A stretch of DNA of 23,968 nucleotides from an uncultured Alistipes sp. (GTDB lineage Bacteria; Bacteroidota; Bacteroidia; Bacteroidales; Rikenellaceae), in the NCBI GenBank assembly GCA_900550925.1, contig URTU01000019.1, positions 1 through 23,968 on the forward strand, written 5' to 3'. This document shows, one piece after another, positions 16,240 to 23,917 of this stretch (position 1 is the stretch's first letter; every line of letters starts with the position of its first letter). Made by a program: the position numbers and the translations under genes. The notes beneath the pieces were generated by a model. It ran no database searches, was not told the origin of the DNA, and saw only the letters and a program-made list of their open reading frames with translations.

Positions 16240-17124
16240 TCAGCGTTTTATCTCCTCGAATCCCTTTCCGTATACCCCCATTACGCTGCCTACCGAGATG
16301 AAGGCATTGGGATCGACCTGTTTTATGGTCTTGAGAATTATGCTTGTTTCGTTTTTCCGGCAGAGTACCAGTACGACCTTCGTAGGCTCCTTGGTGAACC
16401 AACCCGTTCCGTCGATTACCGTACAGCCGCGGTGGAGATCGGCGACAATTCGGTCGGCGATGGCTTCATGATGCTTTGACATTATGAGCAGCTGCGAGGA
16501 TTGTTTGTTGCCGGCGATAAGCGTGTCGGCCGTAATGCTGAAGACGGCGACCACGACATAACCGAAGATTACCATCTGGATGTCGTGAGTAACCAGATAC
16601 GAACCGCCGATAACGAAGAAGTCGCCCATGAATATTACGCGGCCGTAGCTGATAGCTCGGTACTTGTTGACGATCATTGCGACGATGTCGGTGCCGCCGG
16701 TTGTACCGCCCTGCGTGAGGCACATGGCCACTCCGAGACCCGAGAGGGCACCGCCGAGGATAGCCGAGAGGAGGCGTTCGTTGCTCAGTTGAAGCAGGTT
16801 TGGCGGGAGTTCCTTCTGCAGGACGCTCATGGCGAGCGAAAGCATTGCGATACAGAAGATGGTTTTGGTGCTGAATTTCCACCCGATAATGAAAGATGCG
16901 ATTATAAGCAGTACGGCATTGATCAGGAAAACCGATACGCCGATCGGAATGGTTTCGTTCGAAGCGTAGTAGATGATCATCGACAGACCGCTGGCGCCGC
17001 CGCCCGTACATTTTGCGGGCAGGATGATGCTGACCCATGCGAATGCATATATCCACATGCCGATGGTCATGATGCCGTACTCTTTGATGAAGCGGATGAT
17101 TTTCGAGGATATGGAGTCCACCAT
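16240..17124 (-). CDS. YitT family integral membrane protein with DUF2179 domain
   Basis: A 294-residue membrane protein with about five or six helices in residues 15-205, followed by a soluble DUF2179 domain at about 225-282 that is typical of the YitT family. Conserved glycine-rich stretches are visible at 41-48 (GGGASGLS) and 139-148 (GGTTGGTDIV). The end GVYGKGFEEIKR is a common terminus for these proteins. ATG 17124 is the only well-placed start. The transport or regulatory role of YitT proteins is unknown. It appears to be a single-gene unit with a possible promoter at 17188-17195 and a strong terminator at 16115-16157. Confidence 0.9.
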   Translation of the reverse strand: MVDSISSKIIRFIKEYGIMTIGMWIYAFAWVSIILPAKCTGGGASGLSMIIYYASNETIPIGVSVFLINAVLLIIASFIIGWKFSTKTIFCIAMLSLAMSVLQKELPPNLLQLSNERLLSAILGGALSGLGVAMCLTQGGTTGGTDIVAMIVNKYRAISYGRVIFMGDFFVIGGSYLVTHDIQMVIFGYVVVAVFSITADTLIAGNKQSSQLLIMSKHHEAIADRIVADLHRGCTVIDGTGWFTKEPTKVVLVLCRKNETSIILKTIKQVDPNAFISVGSVMGVYGKGFEEIKR

Positions 17125-17187
17125 TTTTGCAGTATCTGTTTTGTTATCGGGTGAATAGGTTGCGGAACTTGAAATTCGATTTATCTA

Positions 17188-17195
17188 CAAAACTA
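17188..17195 (-). promoter_or_regulatory. Possible -7 box of the yitT promoter
   Basis: TAGTTTTG on the minus strand fits TAnnTTTG in an AT-rich gap, about 63 nt before ATG 17124. I find no good -33 box at 19-21 nt. Two CGTTTCA copies lie at 17206-17212 and 17219-17225 just upstream, but their meaning is unknown. Confidence 0.3.
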
Positions 17196-17256
17196 TTAAA
17201 AAATCCGTTTCAATGTATCGTTTCACTCCAAATTAGTTGGCATTTTTATCAAAATT

Positions 17257-18201
17257 TTATTTACCGAAGAGTTCTCCCTGAAAGGTGTTGCGCTGCGCAA
17301 GACGGTTGTCGAGCATTGCGAGCAGCTGTTCGTTTCGGATGAAGCCCCAGTTTCCGGCGTGGTGGTAGCGCGGAGGGGCCTCGCTGGCAAAACGCTCTAT
17401 AACCAGGTCGGGCCGCAGTCGCCGCAGGATCTCGATGAACAGGTCGAGATACTCTTCGATGCTCCAGAACCGGAACCGTTCGGGATGGGCGTCATATTCC
17501 GCGGCCATTGCCGTCCCGCGGAAGACCTGCAGCTGATGGAACTTGACCGACGTCAGCGGCAGGGCATTTATCGCGGCAGTCTGATCCATGAGCATACGGT
17601 CGGTTTCGCCAGGGAGGCCCAGAATGAAGTGGGCGCCGGTGTGGACTCCGCGCGAGGCGGTCATCTCGACGGCCCGCCGTGCGCATGCGAAGTCGTGTCC
17701 GCGGTTGATGCGCTTCAGGGTTTGGTCGTACGTGGATTCTATTCCGAATTCGACGGCCATGTAGCGGTTGCGGGCCAGGGAGGCTATGTAATCTGCCTTG
17801 TATTCGTCGATACAGTCGGGGCGTGTGCCGATGACCAGCCCGGCAACATCGGGATGCGAAAGAGTCTCTTCATATATTGTGCGCAGGGTTTCGAGCGGGG
17901 CATAGGTATTGGAGTAGGATTGCAGGTAGACCAGATAGCGGTCGGCCTTGCGGTAGCGGCGGCGATGGAACTCGATCCCTTCGTCGATCTGTCGGGCAAT
18001 GCTCTTGTCGGGGCGGCAGTACGACGGCGTGAAGGCCTCGTTGATACAGAACGTGCAACCCCCTTCGCCGCACGAACCGTCGCGGTTGGGACATGTAAAT
18101 CCGGCATTGACGGTGACCTTCTGCATCCGCTGCCCCGTCAACCGGCGGAAGTATGATGCATAGCTGTTGAAACGGCGGTCGTCGCCCCACGGATAGGACA
18201 T
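17257..18201 (-). CDS. TIGR01212/YhcC-type radical SAM protein
   Basis: A 314-residue radical S-adenosylmethionine enzyme. The N-terminal cysteine pattern is CX11CX2C: C37, C49 and C52 in CPNRDGSCGEGGCTFC, with an extra C44, matching the YhcC-like family rather than the more common CX3CX2C. The TIM-barrel core follows, with YLQSYSNTYAP near residues 92-102, GTRPDCID and AHFILGLPGET at about 193-203. The product and substrate of this family are not established. It begins 21 nt after the preceding gene and has no visible promoter of its own, so it is probably the last gene of the cstA operon. The stop is 132 bp upstream of yitT. Confidence 0.85.
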   Translation of the reverse strand: MSYPWGDDRRFNSYASYFRRLTGQRMQKVTVNAGFTCPNRDGSCGEGGCTFCINEAFTPSYCRPDKSIARQIDEGIEFHRRRYRKADRYLVYLQSYSNTYAPLETLRTIYEETLSHPDVAGLVIGTRPDCIDEYKADYIASLARNRYMAVEFGIESTYDQTLKRINRGHDFACARRAVEMTASRGVHTGAHFILGLPGETDRMLMDQTAAINALPLTSVKFHQLQVFRGTAMAAEYDAHPERFRFWSIEEYLDLFIEILRRLRPDLVIERFASEAPPRYHHAGNWGFIRNEQLLAMLDNRLAQRNTFQGELFGK

Positions 18202-18222
18202 TGTTCTGGAGGTATTTGTACG

Positions 18223-18930
18223 TCAGGCGACGGGAGCGGCCTTGAGGGCCTCGATGAATCCGGGGAAGATGCTCCACAGATGTTCAGTCTGAAGCCACAA
18301 TTCGCGGGCAAGGGTCTCGGGACGCGGATTCTCGCTGTCGACGTCGCGGATATAGTCGTCGTCGACCGGATGTTCGTCGGCCGTGAACTCGTTGTAGTAG
18401 GGGCGGAATCTCTTGCAGAAACCGTGCACCTCGCCTACCGGCAGTTGGCCCGTACGGCGGAATGCACTCCAGAGGGTCAGGATCTCCTTGTCTGCGAATT
18501 TGTCGCTGATGTCGTTGGCAATATCGTCGAACGAATCGTACTCTTCCATGGCCAGGTAGCTGTATGCCAGCCGGATGGTAGCTTCGAGATGGTCTTCGGG
18601 ATCGAGTTCGAGCAACATTTCGAGCATTGCGGCACACATCTCCCAGTCGCCGATCAGGAAATGGTCGATGGCCGAGCAGTGGATCAGAACCAGGGCCGCC
18701 TGCGAATTCTGGTCATTCCATTCGAGGATTGTCTCGCCGTTGTCGGGGATCAGCTCTTCGAGCCGCTGGAAGGCGTGGAAACGGGTATTGCATGCCCCTT
18801 CGATGTCGCCCTCCTGCTCCTGCCGGCGCGAATAGGCTATGATATCGGCGAAGTTCCAGTCGCGATCCTTCTCGTCGGCAACGATGACGAAGGTCTGATC
18901 GGCGGTAGGTTTAAGCTGCGGCTTTATCAT
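18223..18930 (-). CDS. Conserved hypothetical protein, TPR-like helical repeats
   Basis: A 235-residue, acidic, soluble protein without signal peptide or membrane helix. I do not recognise a named family. Helical repeats can be seen in residues 70-150, for example IDHFLIGDWEMCAAMLEMLL followed by IRLAYSYLAMEEYDSFDDIA, which resemble tetratricopeptide or ST7-like pairs. The end is helical and ends in EALKAAPVA. ATG 18930 overlaps the cstA stop region by 20 nt, so translation is probably coupled to cstA. GGAAAAG precedes the ATG. The partner is unknown. Location between a transporter and a radical SAM enzyme suggests an adaptor, but that is inference. Confidence 0.75.
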   Translation of the reverse strand: MIKPQLKPTADQTFVIVADEKDRDWNFADIIAYSRRQEQEGDIEGACNTRFHAFQRLEELIPDNGETILEWNDQNSQAALVLIHCSAIDHFLIGDWEMCAAMLEMLLELDPEDHLEATIRLAYSYLAMEEYDSFDDIANDISDKFADKEILTLWSAFRRTGQLPVGEVHGFCKRFRPYYNEFTADEHPVDDDYIRDVDSENPRPETLARELWLQTEHLWSIFPGFIEALKAAPVA

Positions 18931-20335
18931 TGCGTCTTTTCCAGTAGATGAAGATGAAAACTATCAACAGTGTTATGATGCTTCCGACCGTGAAGCTGAT
19001 CGTGCGGTCGAGGTGGAACATCTCCTTGCCTACGAGCAGGTATGTCGAGCAGACGAAGGTCATCACGACGGCCGGGATCAGCGAAACCCAGTAGTTTTTG
19101 CCCTTTTTGATGAGGTAGACCGTCACGGCCCACAGCGTGAATACGGCCAGGGTCTGGTTGAACCATGCGAAGTAACGCCATACGACATCGAAGTTGACCA
19201 GCGTGATTCCGAATCCGATCACGAAGAGCGGGATGGATATGTAGAGCCGTTTGAGGAGGCTTTTCTGTTCGATATGCATGAAGTCGGCCACGATGAGCCG
19301 GGCGCTGCGGAATGCGGTGTCGCCGCTGGTGATCGGGGCGGCAATGACGCCGAGTACGGCCAGTATTCCACCGAGTTTGCCGAGTGTCGTGTCGGCGATG
19401 AGCTTGACGGCCCACGATGCATCGTTGCCGTGAGCGGCGAGCTGCTGGTTGAGGGCCTCGACACCGCCGAAGAATGCCATTGCTATTGCGGCCCAGATGA
19501 GGGCAATGATGCTTTCCGAGATCATGGCGCCGAAGAATACGCCGCGGCACTGTTTCTGGCTGGTTACGCAGCGGGCCATCAGGGGCGATTGTGTGGCGTG
19601 GAAACCGGATATTGCGCCGCAGGCGATGGTGATGAAGAGCGACGGGATGATCGGGAAGTCGGCCGCATCGTTTCTGAAGTTGGCCAGCGTGGTGAGGTCA
19701 GGTATCTCATACCCCTGGGTGAGGAGAACCCAGAGCAGTCCGAGCGCCATGAAGAGCAGGGCTGCGCCGAAGATCGGGTATATGCGACCGATTATCTTGT
19801 CGACTGGGAGCAGCGTTGCGAGGATGTAGTATATAAGGATTATGGCGATCCAGACATTTTTGGAGATTCCCGGGGTCATCGATCCCAACAGGCCTGCGGG
19901 GCCGAGCAGGAATACAGCTCCGACGAGCACCATCAACGCCACCGAGAATACGCGCATGACCTGTTTTACGGTTAGGCCGAGATATTTTCCGATTATTTCG
20001 GGGAGGCTGCTGCCGTTGTTTTCCAACGATATCCATCCGGAGAGGAAATCATGCATTGCGCCGAAGAAGATACCGCCGACGGTGATCCAGATGAAAGCCA
20101 CCGGGCCGTACATGGCTCCGAGCACGGCTCCGAATATCGGGCCGAGGCCGGCAATATTTAGCAGCTGTATGAGGAATGTTTTCCATTTTGGCATGGGGAT
20201 ATAGTCGACCCCGTCATAACAAGTTTGGGAAGGAGTCGGGACACCGGCTGTTGCTCCCACCATTTTTTCGAGATAGCGGCCGTAGGTGAAATAGGATACT
20301 ACGAGCAGCGCTAAACAGATTAGGAACGAGACCAT
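18911..20335 (-). CDS. CstA-family carbon starvation transporter (short form)
   Basis: A 474-residue membrane protein with about 13-14 helices. The CstA signature is in residues 60-120 with LGPIFGAVLGAMYGP, then HDFLSGWISLENNGSSLPE at about 95-113 and later GFHATQSPLMARC at 244-256 and APITSGDTAFRSAR at 333-346. E. coli CstA is about 700 residues and takes up peptides or pyruvate during carbon limitation; the shorter version here is usual in Bacteroidota. The substrate cannot be inferred. The ATG 20335 is the first in frame. A near-consensus -7 box TATCTTCG lies at 20356-20363 within a short inverted repeat. The 3' end overlaps the next gene by 20 nt. Confidence 0.9.
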   Translation of the reverse strand: MVSFLICLALLVVSYFTYGRYLEKMVGATAGVPTPSQTCYDGVDYIPMPKWKTFLIQLLNIAGLGPIFGAVLGAMYGPVAFIWITVGGIFFGAMHDFLSGWISLENNGSSLPEIIGKYLGLTVKQVMRVFSVALMVLVGAVFLLGPAGLLGSMTPGISKNVWIAIILIYYILATLLPVDKIIGRIYPIFGAALLFMALGLLWVLLTQGYEIPDLTTLANFRNDAADFPIIPSLFITIACGAISGFHATQSPLMARCVTSQKQCRGVFFGAMISESIIALIWAAIAMAFFGGVEALNQQLAAHGNDASWAVKLIADTTLGKLGGILAVLGVIAAPITSGDTAFRSARLIVADFMHIEQKSLLKRLYISIPLFVIGFGITLVNFDVVWRYFAWFNQTLAVFTLWAVTVYLIKKGKNYWVSLIPAVVMTFVCSTYLLVGKEMFHLDRTISFTVGSIITLLIVFIFIYWKRRNDKAAA

Positions 20336-20336
20336 T

Positions 20337-20363
20337 TTCGCGAATAAATTTTCCGCGAAGATA
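20337..20363 (-). promoter_or_regulatory. Possible cstA promoter and inverted repeat
   Basis: The minus strand has TATCTTCG at 20363-20356, one base off TAnnTTTG. TTCGCG at 20337-20342 and CGCGAA at 20354-20359 form a 6-bp inverted repeat with an 11-nt spacer, between the -7 box and ATG 20335. It could be an operator or leader hairpin. Confidence 0.3.
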
Positions 20364-20412
20364 CTAAGAAATCATCTATTTTGAGAAAAAACAAGATTAA
20401 TTTTCTCAGATG

Positions 20413-20444
20413 CTTGGTAAATTAGAAAAAAAATCAGATTTTTG
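20413..20444 (+). promoter_or_regulatory. Promoter of tRNA-Thr
   Basis: CTTG at 20413-20416 (-33) and GATTTTTG at 20437-20444 (one base off TAnnTTTG) are separated by 20 nt. The box ends about 33 nt before the tRNA. Confidence 0.5.
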
Positions 20445-20477
20445 CACTGCGAAAAGCGAAGGAAGCTTTTTTCGGTT

Positions 20478-20550
20478 GCCGCAATAGCTCAGTTGGTAGA
20501 GCGTTTCACTCGTAATGAAGAGGTCCCGAGTTCAAGTCTCGGTTGCGGCT
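20478..20550 (+). tRNA. tRNA-Thr (anticodon CGT)
   Basis: A 73-nt tRNA folds cleanly. The acceptor arm GCCGCAA (20478-20484) pairs with TTGCGGC (20543-20549), with T20550 as discriminator. The D arm contains AGTTGGTAGA. The anticodon arm TTTCA/TGAAG encloses the loop CTCGTAA, placing CGT as the anticodon, which reads ACG. The T arm CCGAG-TTCAAGT-CTCGG is complete. CCA is not encoded. Confidence 0.97.
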
Positions 20551-20556
20551 CGGAGC

Positions 20557-20595
20557 AACGGTCCGGACATCGTATGATGGTCGGACCGTTTTTTT
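20557..20595 (+). terminator. Terminator of tRNA-Thr
   Basis: AACGGTCCG at 20557-20565 pairs with CGGACCGTT at 20582-20590, with a 16-nt loop and a T-run of seven (20589-20595) at the end of the stem. Confidence 0.8.
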
Positions 20596-20754
20596 ATTGG
20601 GCTCTTGTGTATGGGGTATGGGGGGGGATTGCGCATAGTGTGGAGTGAGGCGTCTGAAGATTTCCGGAACTGGAGATGGTGGGGCAACATTTGATTTGTT
20701 TTTGTCACAAAAGGAGCAAGCCTCGCAACTCGCTTTATACTTTATGCATGAAAC
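20596..20754. other. Gap between tRNA terminator and lipoprotein terminator
   Basis: No gene or recognised RNA is seen. It contains a run of eight G at 20620-20627 and a small TTTTG/CAAAA inverted repeat near 20703-20712. Confidence 0.6.
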
Positions 20755-20803
20755 ATAACAAACGAAAGGTGGACTCAATCAGAATCCGCCTTTCGTTTGT
20801 TAT
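20755..20803 (-). terminator. Strong terminator of the lipoprotein gene
   Basis: A 19-bp stem pairs 20755-20773 with 20785-20803, one position being a wobble pair, with an 11-nt loop. The arm sequence includes ACAAACGAAAGG. It lies 27 nt after the lipoprotein stop and could work in both directions. Confidence 0.8.
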
Positions 20804-20830
20804 TGTGCGTACGGCCTAAGCCGCTTGGGA

Positions 20831-22321
20831 CTATTTCTTGAATGCCTCGATCTGCTCTTTCTTCCAGAATGCCTTTTTCAGCTTGACGGGAGCGGGGCGT
20901 TTCTGAACGAAGTTTTGAGAGTTCTTGTTGGTCGAAGTTGTCGAGCTGCCGGCCAGTGTCGTGAACTCTTTGGTTGCCAGAGGACCGTATCCGTCAATAC
21001 CGTTGACGTTGAAGGGGCAGCCTACGGCTACATAAGCGGTATTGCTGTCAAGGCCTTCCCATACATAGTTATCATCGGCAGTCAGCATATATCCGTAGAA
21101 GGCGGTATAATCGATGATGTACTGTTCGCCGCTGCCACCGAATTCGGGAGTCTCACCCATAGCGAAGAGCTGGTCATAGTTAGCCTTAGTGAAAATCGAC
21201 TGATAGTACCCTACGGTAGTGGGGCTCATGGTATAGGTGATGCGGGCGGAGGATTCGGTGATGTCATATACATTGATCTCTACGCTGGATTCGGGAGCGC
21301 CCTCAACAAAGTCAGGCGACGAGAACTCGTACAGAATTGCGTCATAGGACTCTCCTGCGAGGTCGAAGATCAGTGTTGCCAGATAGTAGTCGTATGAGCA
21401 CTGGCCGTTCAGTTCGGCTTTGAAAGGATCAGCGGTATATCCTACGGTTGTCATGCCGAAGTTGGTGAACTCCTCGAGCATTGCAACAGGATCGTTGCCG
21501 TACATCGAAACGAATTCCGAGAAGAGCTCCTTGGACATCACTACGGCCGAGTATGCCATGCACTGCTCGTTGGGCGTAATGGTGCAGTTTGCTACCACAG
21601 CGTTCTCGCACTGTACATCGATCTGTACGTTGGGAGCGATAAGCGTCTTGGCAACTGTGGTTTGAACCTCGCAGCCAGGGCCTTCGTTGTTGTAGCTGAC
21701 AGCGTAGATCGTGTAGTTGGTTTCGGGATCCAGGCCGGTGAAGGTGATGGTTGCCGGCTCATTGCCCTCGATAGTTTTGCTGGTAAGGTCGCCATTGAGG
21801 AACTGCTCGGCGGTCGAACCCTCATCGCCGATGCCGACCATGAAGCTTACGGTATTGGCATCGGGGGTGAAGGATGCTTTTACGAGGCTGTATGCCAGGC
21901 TGTCGACCTGAATGGCCATGCTGGTGGGATAGTCGGGGGTATGAACATCCAGAGTCGATACATTGTAGATACCGCTGGCATCCTTTGCAGCCACGAGCAC
22001 GCGGTAATCGGTCATGTTCTCGAGGTAGTCGAACTTGAGCGACACGGTCGAGTTGGGAGTGATCTGCACACCGTTCTGCATAATGAATTCGCCGGAGGCC
22101 ATATAATCCATTTCGGTGGTGCGGTAATAGGCAGCTTCCTGGGCGGCCGATGTGGTTATTGAGATTTCGGCAGCTTCGGGGGTAGCCGATACCAGTTGGA
22201 GAGTAACGGTTGCTGCCGATTCGGGAGTCGGAGCCAAATCTTCGTCATTGCAGGAGACGAAAGCTGTTGTCATGCCGAGAGATAAGGCTACAATCGCAAT
22301 TTTGGTAAAGATTTTCATCAT
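20831..22321 (-). CDS. Putative surface lipoprotein with fibronectin III-like modules
   Basis: A 496-residue lipoprotein. The signal peptide ends in FVSC with acylated C24, followed by NDED, an acidic run resembling the lipoprotein export signal that sends proteins to the cell surface in Bacteroidota. The rest looks like four tandem beta-sandwich modules: endings such as FTGLDPETNYTIYAVSYNNEG (about 190-215) and WEGLDSNTAYVAVG (about 420-435) match the F/G strand pattern of fibronectin III domains. Unusually, the last 25 residues are basic (KRPAPVKLKKAFWKKEQIEAFKK pattern at the end). No enzyme motif or sugar-binding signature is seen. Two ATGs are adjacent (22321 and 22318). It is a single gene with a clear promoter (22352-22383) and terminator. 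Function unknown; adhesion or substrate binding is possible. Confidence 0.82.
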   Translation of the reverse strand: MMKIFTKIAIVALSLGMTTAFVSCNDEDLAPTPESAATVTLQLVSATPEAAEISITTSAAQEAAYYRTTEMDYMASGEFIMQNGVQITPNSTVSLKFDYLENMTDYRVLVAAKDASGIYNVSTLDVHTPDYPTSMAIQVDSLAYSLVKASFTPDANTVSFMVGIGDEGSTAEQFLNGDLTSKTIEGNEPATITFTGLDPETNYTIYAVSYNNEGPGCEVQTTVAKTLIAPNVQIDVQCENAVVANCTITPNEQCMAYSAVVMSKELFSEFVSMYGNDPVAMLEEFTNFGMTTVGYTADPFKAELNGQCSYDYYLATLIFDLAGESYDAILYEFSSPDFVEGAPESSVEINVYDITESSARITYTMSPTTVGYYQSIFTKANYDQLFAMGETPEFGGSGEQYIIDYTAFYGYMLTADDNYVWEGLDSNTAYVAVGCPFNVNGIDGYGPLATKEFTTLAGSSTTSTNKNSQNFVQKRPAPVKLKKAFWKKEQIEAFKK

Positions 22322-22351
22322 ATATTAAGTGTTTTTAATGATAATTTGAGA

Positions 22352-22383
22352 CAAAATTAACTCTTAATTGGTAAAATTCCAAA
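22352..22383 (-). promoter_or_regulatory. Promoter of the lipoprotein gene
   Basis: On the minus strand TTTG (22383-22380) and TAATTTTG (22359-22352) are full matches to the -33 and -7 boxes, with a 20-nt spacer. Transcription would start about 24 nt before ATG 22321. This is one of the best consensus promoters in the window. Confidence 0.75.
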
Positions 22384-22439
22384 TTTTTCGGATGCAGGAA
22401 GCTCCCGCAGCCGATATGATTTATAACGATTTAGCCTCC

Positions 22440-22470
22440 CGGGGTTGCAAACCTTTCGGCAAAAGCCCCG
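22440..22470 (-). terminator. Possible hairpin after hisIE
   Basis: CGGGG plus TTGC pairs with GCAA plus CCCCG, with a 3-nt bulge and a 10-nt loop. It lies about 80 nt downstream of the hisIE stop. There is no U-run, so intrinsic termination is doubtful. Confidence 0.3.
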
Positions 22471-22547
22471 ATCAGCTTAACAATGTTCGGTTGCGGGCCT
22501 TTAAAACCTGCAAATTAAAAGTTGAAACACTCGTCCGTACGCCGGTG

Positions 22548-23162
22548 TTATTTGTGGCGTGCGGCGAGTTCTTTTTCGAGGTCGGCGATCGTGCAGTCGT
22601 TGGCTTCGAGCAGTACGAGCAGGTGGTAGATCAGGTCCGACGCCTCGTAGATGAATGCATCGCGGTTGCCGTCGACAGCCTCGATGACGGTCTCGACAGC
22701 CTCTTCGCCGACCTTCTGGGCGATCTTGTTGACCCCGCGCGTGAAAAGGCGGGGCGTGTAGGAACCTTCGGGCATCTTTTCGTGCCGGTCGCGGATGACG
22801 CTCTGAAGGTAACGTATGAACCCTTCGGTTTCGGGAACGGCAGCGCCCCAGCAGGTTTTGCTGCCGGTGTGGCATGTCGGGCCGTGCGGGATGACGCGGA
22901 TCAGGAGTGTGTCGGCATCGCAGTCGGCCGCTATGGAGACTATTTCGAGCCAGTGGCCGCTCTCTTCGCCCTTGGTCCACAGGCGCTGTCTGCTGCGGCT
23001 GAAGAAGGTGACGCGCCCTTCGGCGACACTCTTTTCGTATGCTTCGCGGTTCATGTAGCCGAGCATCAGAACCTGAAGCGTCAGCTGATCCTGTATAATG
23101 GCCGGGATGAGTCCGTCGGCCGTCTTGCCGACGTTGAGTTGCGAGAATTCGATTGCTTTCAT
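22548..23162 (-). CDS. hisIE: Histidine biosynthesis bifunctional protein HisIE
   Basis: A 204-residue fusion of two enzymes that convert phosphoribosyl-ATP: phosphoribosyl-AMP cyclohydrolase (HisI, about 1-115) and phosphoribosyl-ATP pyrophosphohydrolase (HisE, about 116-204). In HisI the metal-binding D80-C81-D82-x-D84 motif and zinc cysteines C97 and C104 in HGPTCHTGSKTCW are present. In HisE the helical motif VGEEAVETVIEA (151-162) and DLIYHLLVLL (176-185) match the MazG-like fold. I chose ATG 23162 because it makes a 4-nt ATGA overlap with the hisF stop; a frame reaching 23366 lies inside hisF. It is the last gene of the his operon. Confidence 0.96.
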   Translation of the reverse strand: MKAIEFSQLNVGKTADGLIPAIIQDQLTLQVLMLGYMNREAYEKSVAEGRVTFFSRSRQRLWTKGEESGHWLEIVSIAADCDADTLLIRVIPHGPTCHTGSKTCWGAAVPETEGFIRYLQSVIRDRHEKMPEGSYTPRLFTRGVNKIAQKVGEEAVETVIEAVDGNRDAFIYEASDLIYHLLVLLEANDCTIADLEKELAARHK

Positions 23163-23917
23163 AATCTTACGTTTATGTTTTTGTTTTTCAGGTACTGTTT
23201 GAGTTCTCCTATCGTGATTTCGCCGTAGTGGAATATGCTGGCGGCGAGGGCGGCATCGGCATGGCCTTCGGTGAGAACCTGTGCGATGTCCTCGGCCGAA
23301 CCGGCGCCGCCGGAGGCGATGACCGGGATCGAAAGCGATGTCGAGAGACGGGCGAAGACCTCGCACGGATAGCCGTGGCGGGTGCCGTCGTGGTTCATCG
23401 AGGTGAAGAGGATTTCGCCGGCGCCGCGCTCCTGGGCTTCGTGGGCCCAGGCGAAGAGTTCGCGATCGGTCATACGGCTGCCGCTGTGGGTTGTCACGTG
23501 CCAGGTGCCGTGGTCGTCCATTTTGGCATCGATGGCCGTCACGACGAATTGCGAACCGTATTTTGCGGCGAGTTCGTCGATCAGCTCCGGACGGCGGACG
23601 GCGGCGCTGTTGACCGAGATCTTGTCGGCACCGGCCACAAGGAGCCGTTCGGCATCGTCGAGCGATGCGATCCCGCCGCCGACGGTGAATGGGATGTCGA
23701 TACGTTCGGCAATGCGTTCGACCAATGAGGCGAATGTGCGGCGTCCTTCGAGCGTGGCGCTGATATCAAGGAAGACCAGTTCGTCAGCTCCTTCGGCGGC
23801 GTAGCGGGCCCCGAGTTCGACCGGATCGCCCACGTTGCGCAGACCCTCGAAGTTGACACCCTTGACGGTCTGGCCCTCCTTGATGTCGAGGCAGGGGATT
23901 ATTCGTTTTGCAAGCAT
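23159..23917 (-). CDS. hisF: Imidazole glycerol phosphate synthase cyclase subunit HisF
   Basis: A 252-residue TIM-barrel enzyme that, with the HisH glutaminase, makes imidazole glycerol phosphate and AICAR from PRFAR. The catalytic aspartates are D11 in IIPCLDIKEG and D130 in TAIDAK. Phosphate-binding segments are VGGGI at 79-83 and the end region ASGGAGS. Residues 176-183 are HDGTRHGY, a mild variant of the usual DGTKxGY. Length and motifs are otherwise typical. ATG 23917 overlaps the hisA end by 19 nt, and the stop overlaps hisIE by 4 nt, so the three genes are translationally coupled. Product and step are secure. Confidence 0.97.
   Translation of the reverse strand: MLAKRIIPCLDIKEGQTVKGVNFEGLRNVGDPVELGARYAAEGADELVFLDISATLEGRRTFASLVERIAERIDIPFTVGGGIASLDDAERLLVAGADKISVNSAAVRRPELIDELAAKYGSQFVVTAIDAKMDDHGTWHVTTHSGSRMTDRELFAWAHEAQERGAGEILFTSMNHDGTRHGYPCEVFARLSTSLSIPVIASGGAGSAEDIAQVLTEGHADAALAASIFHYGEITIGELKQYLKNKNINVRL

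Noticed and set aside
16088..16402. Longer N-terminus for PriA starting at 16402
   Set aside because: It would overlap yitT, run through the terminator and promoter, and add about 105 residues not seen in PriA; MPELYANIV at 16087 is the normal beginning.
20620..20627. Run of eight G as a phase-variation tract
   Set aside because: It lies in a gap with no gene or promoter near enough to be switched.
23163..23366. Longer N-terminus for HisIE
   Set aside because: The extra part is arginine-rich translation of hisF in another frame. ATG 23162 with its ATGA overlap is the natural start.
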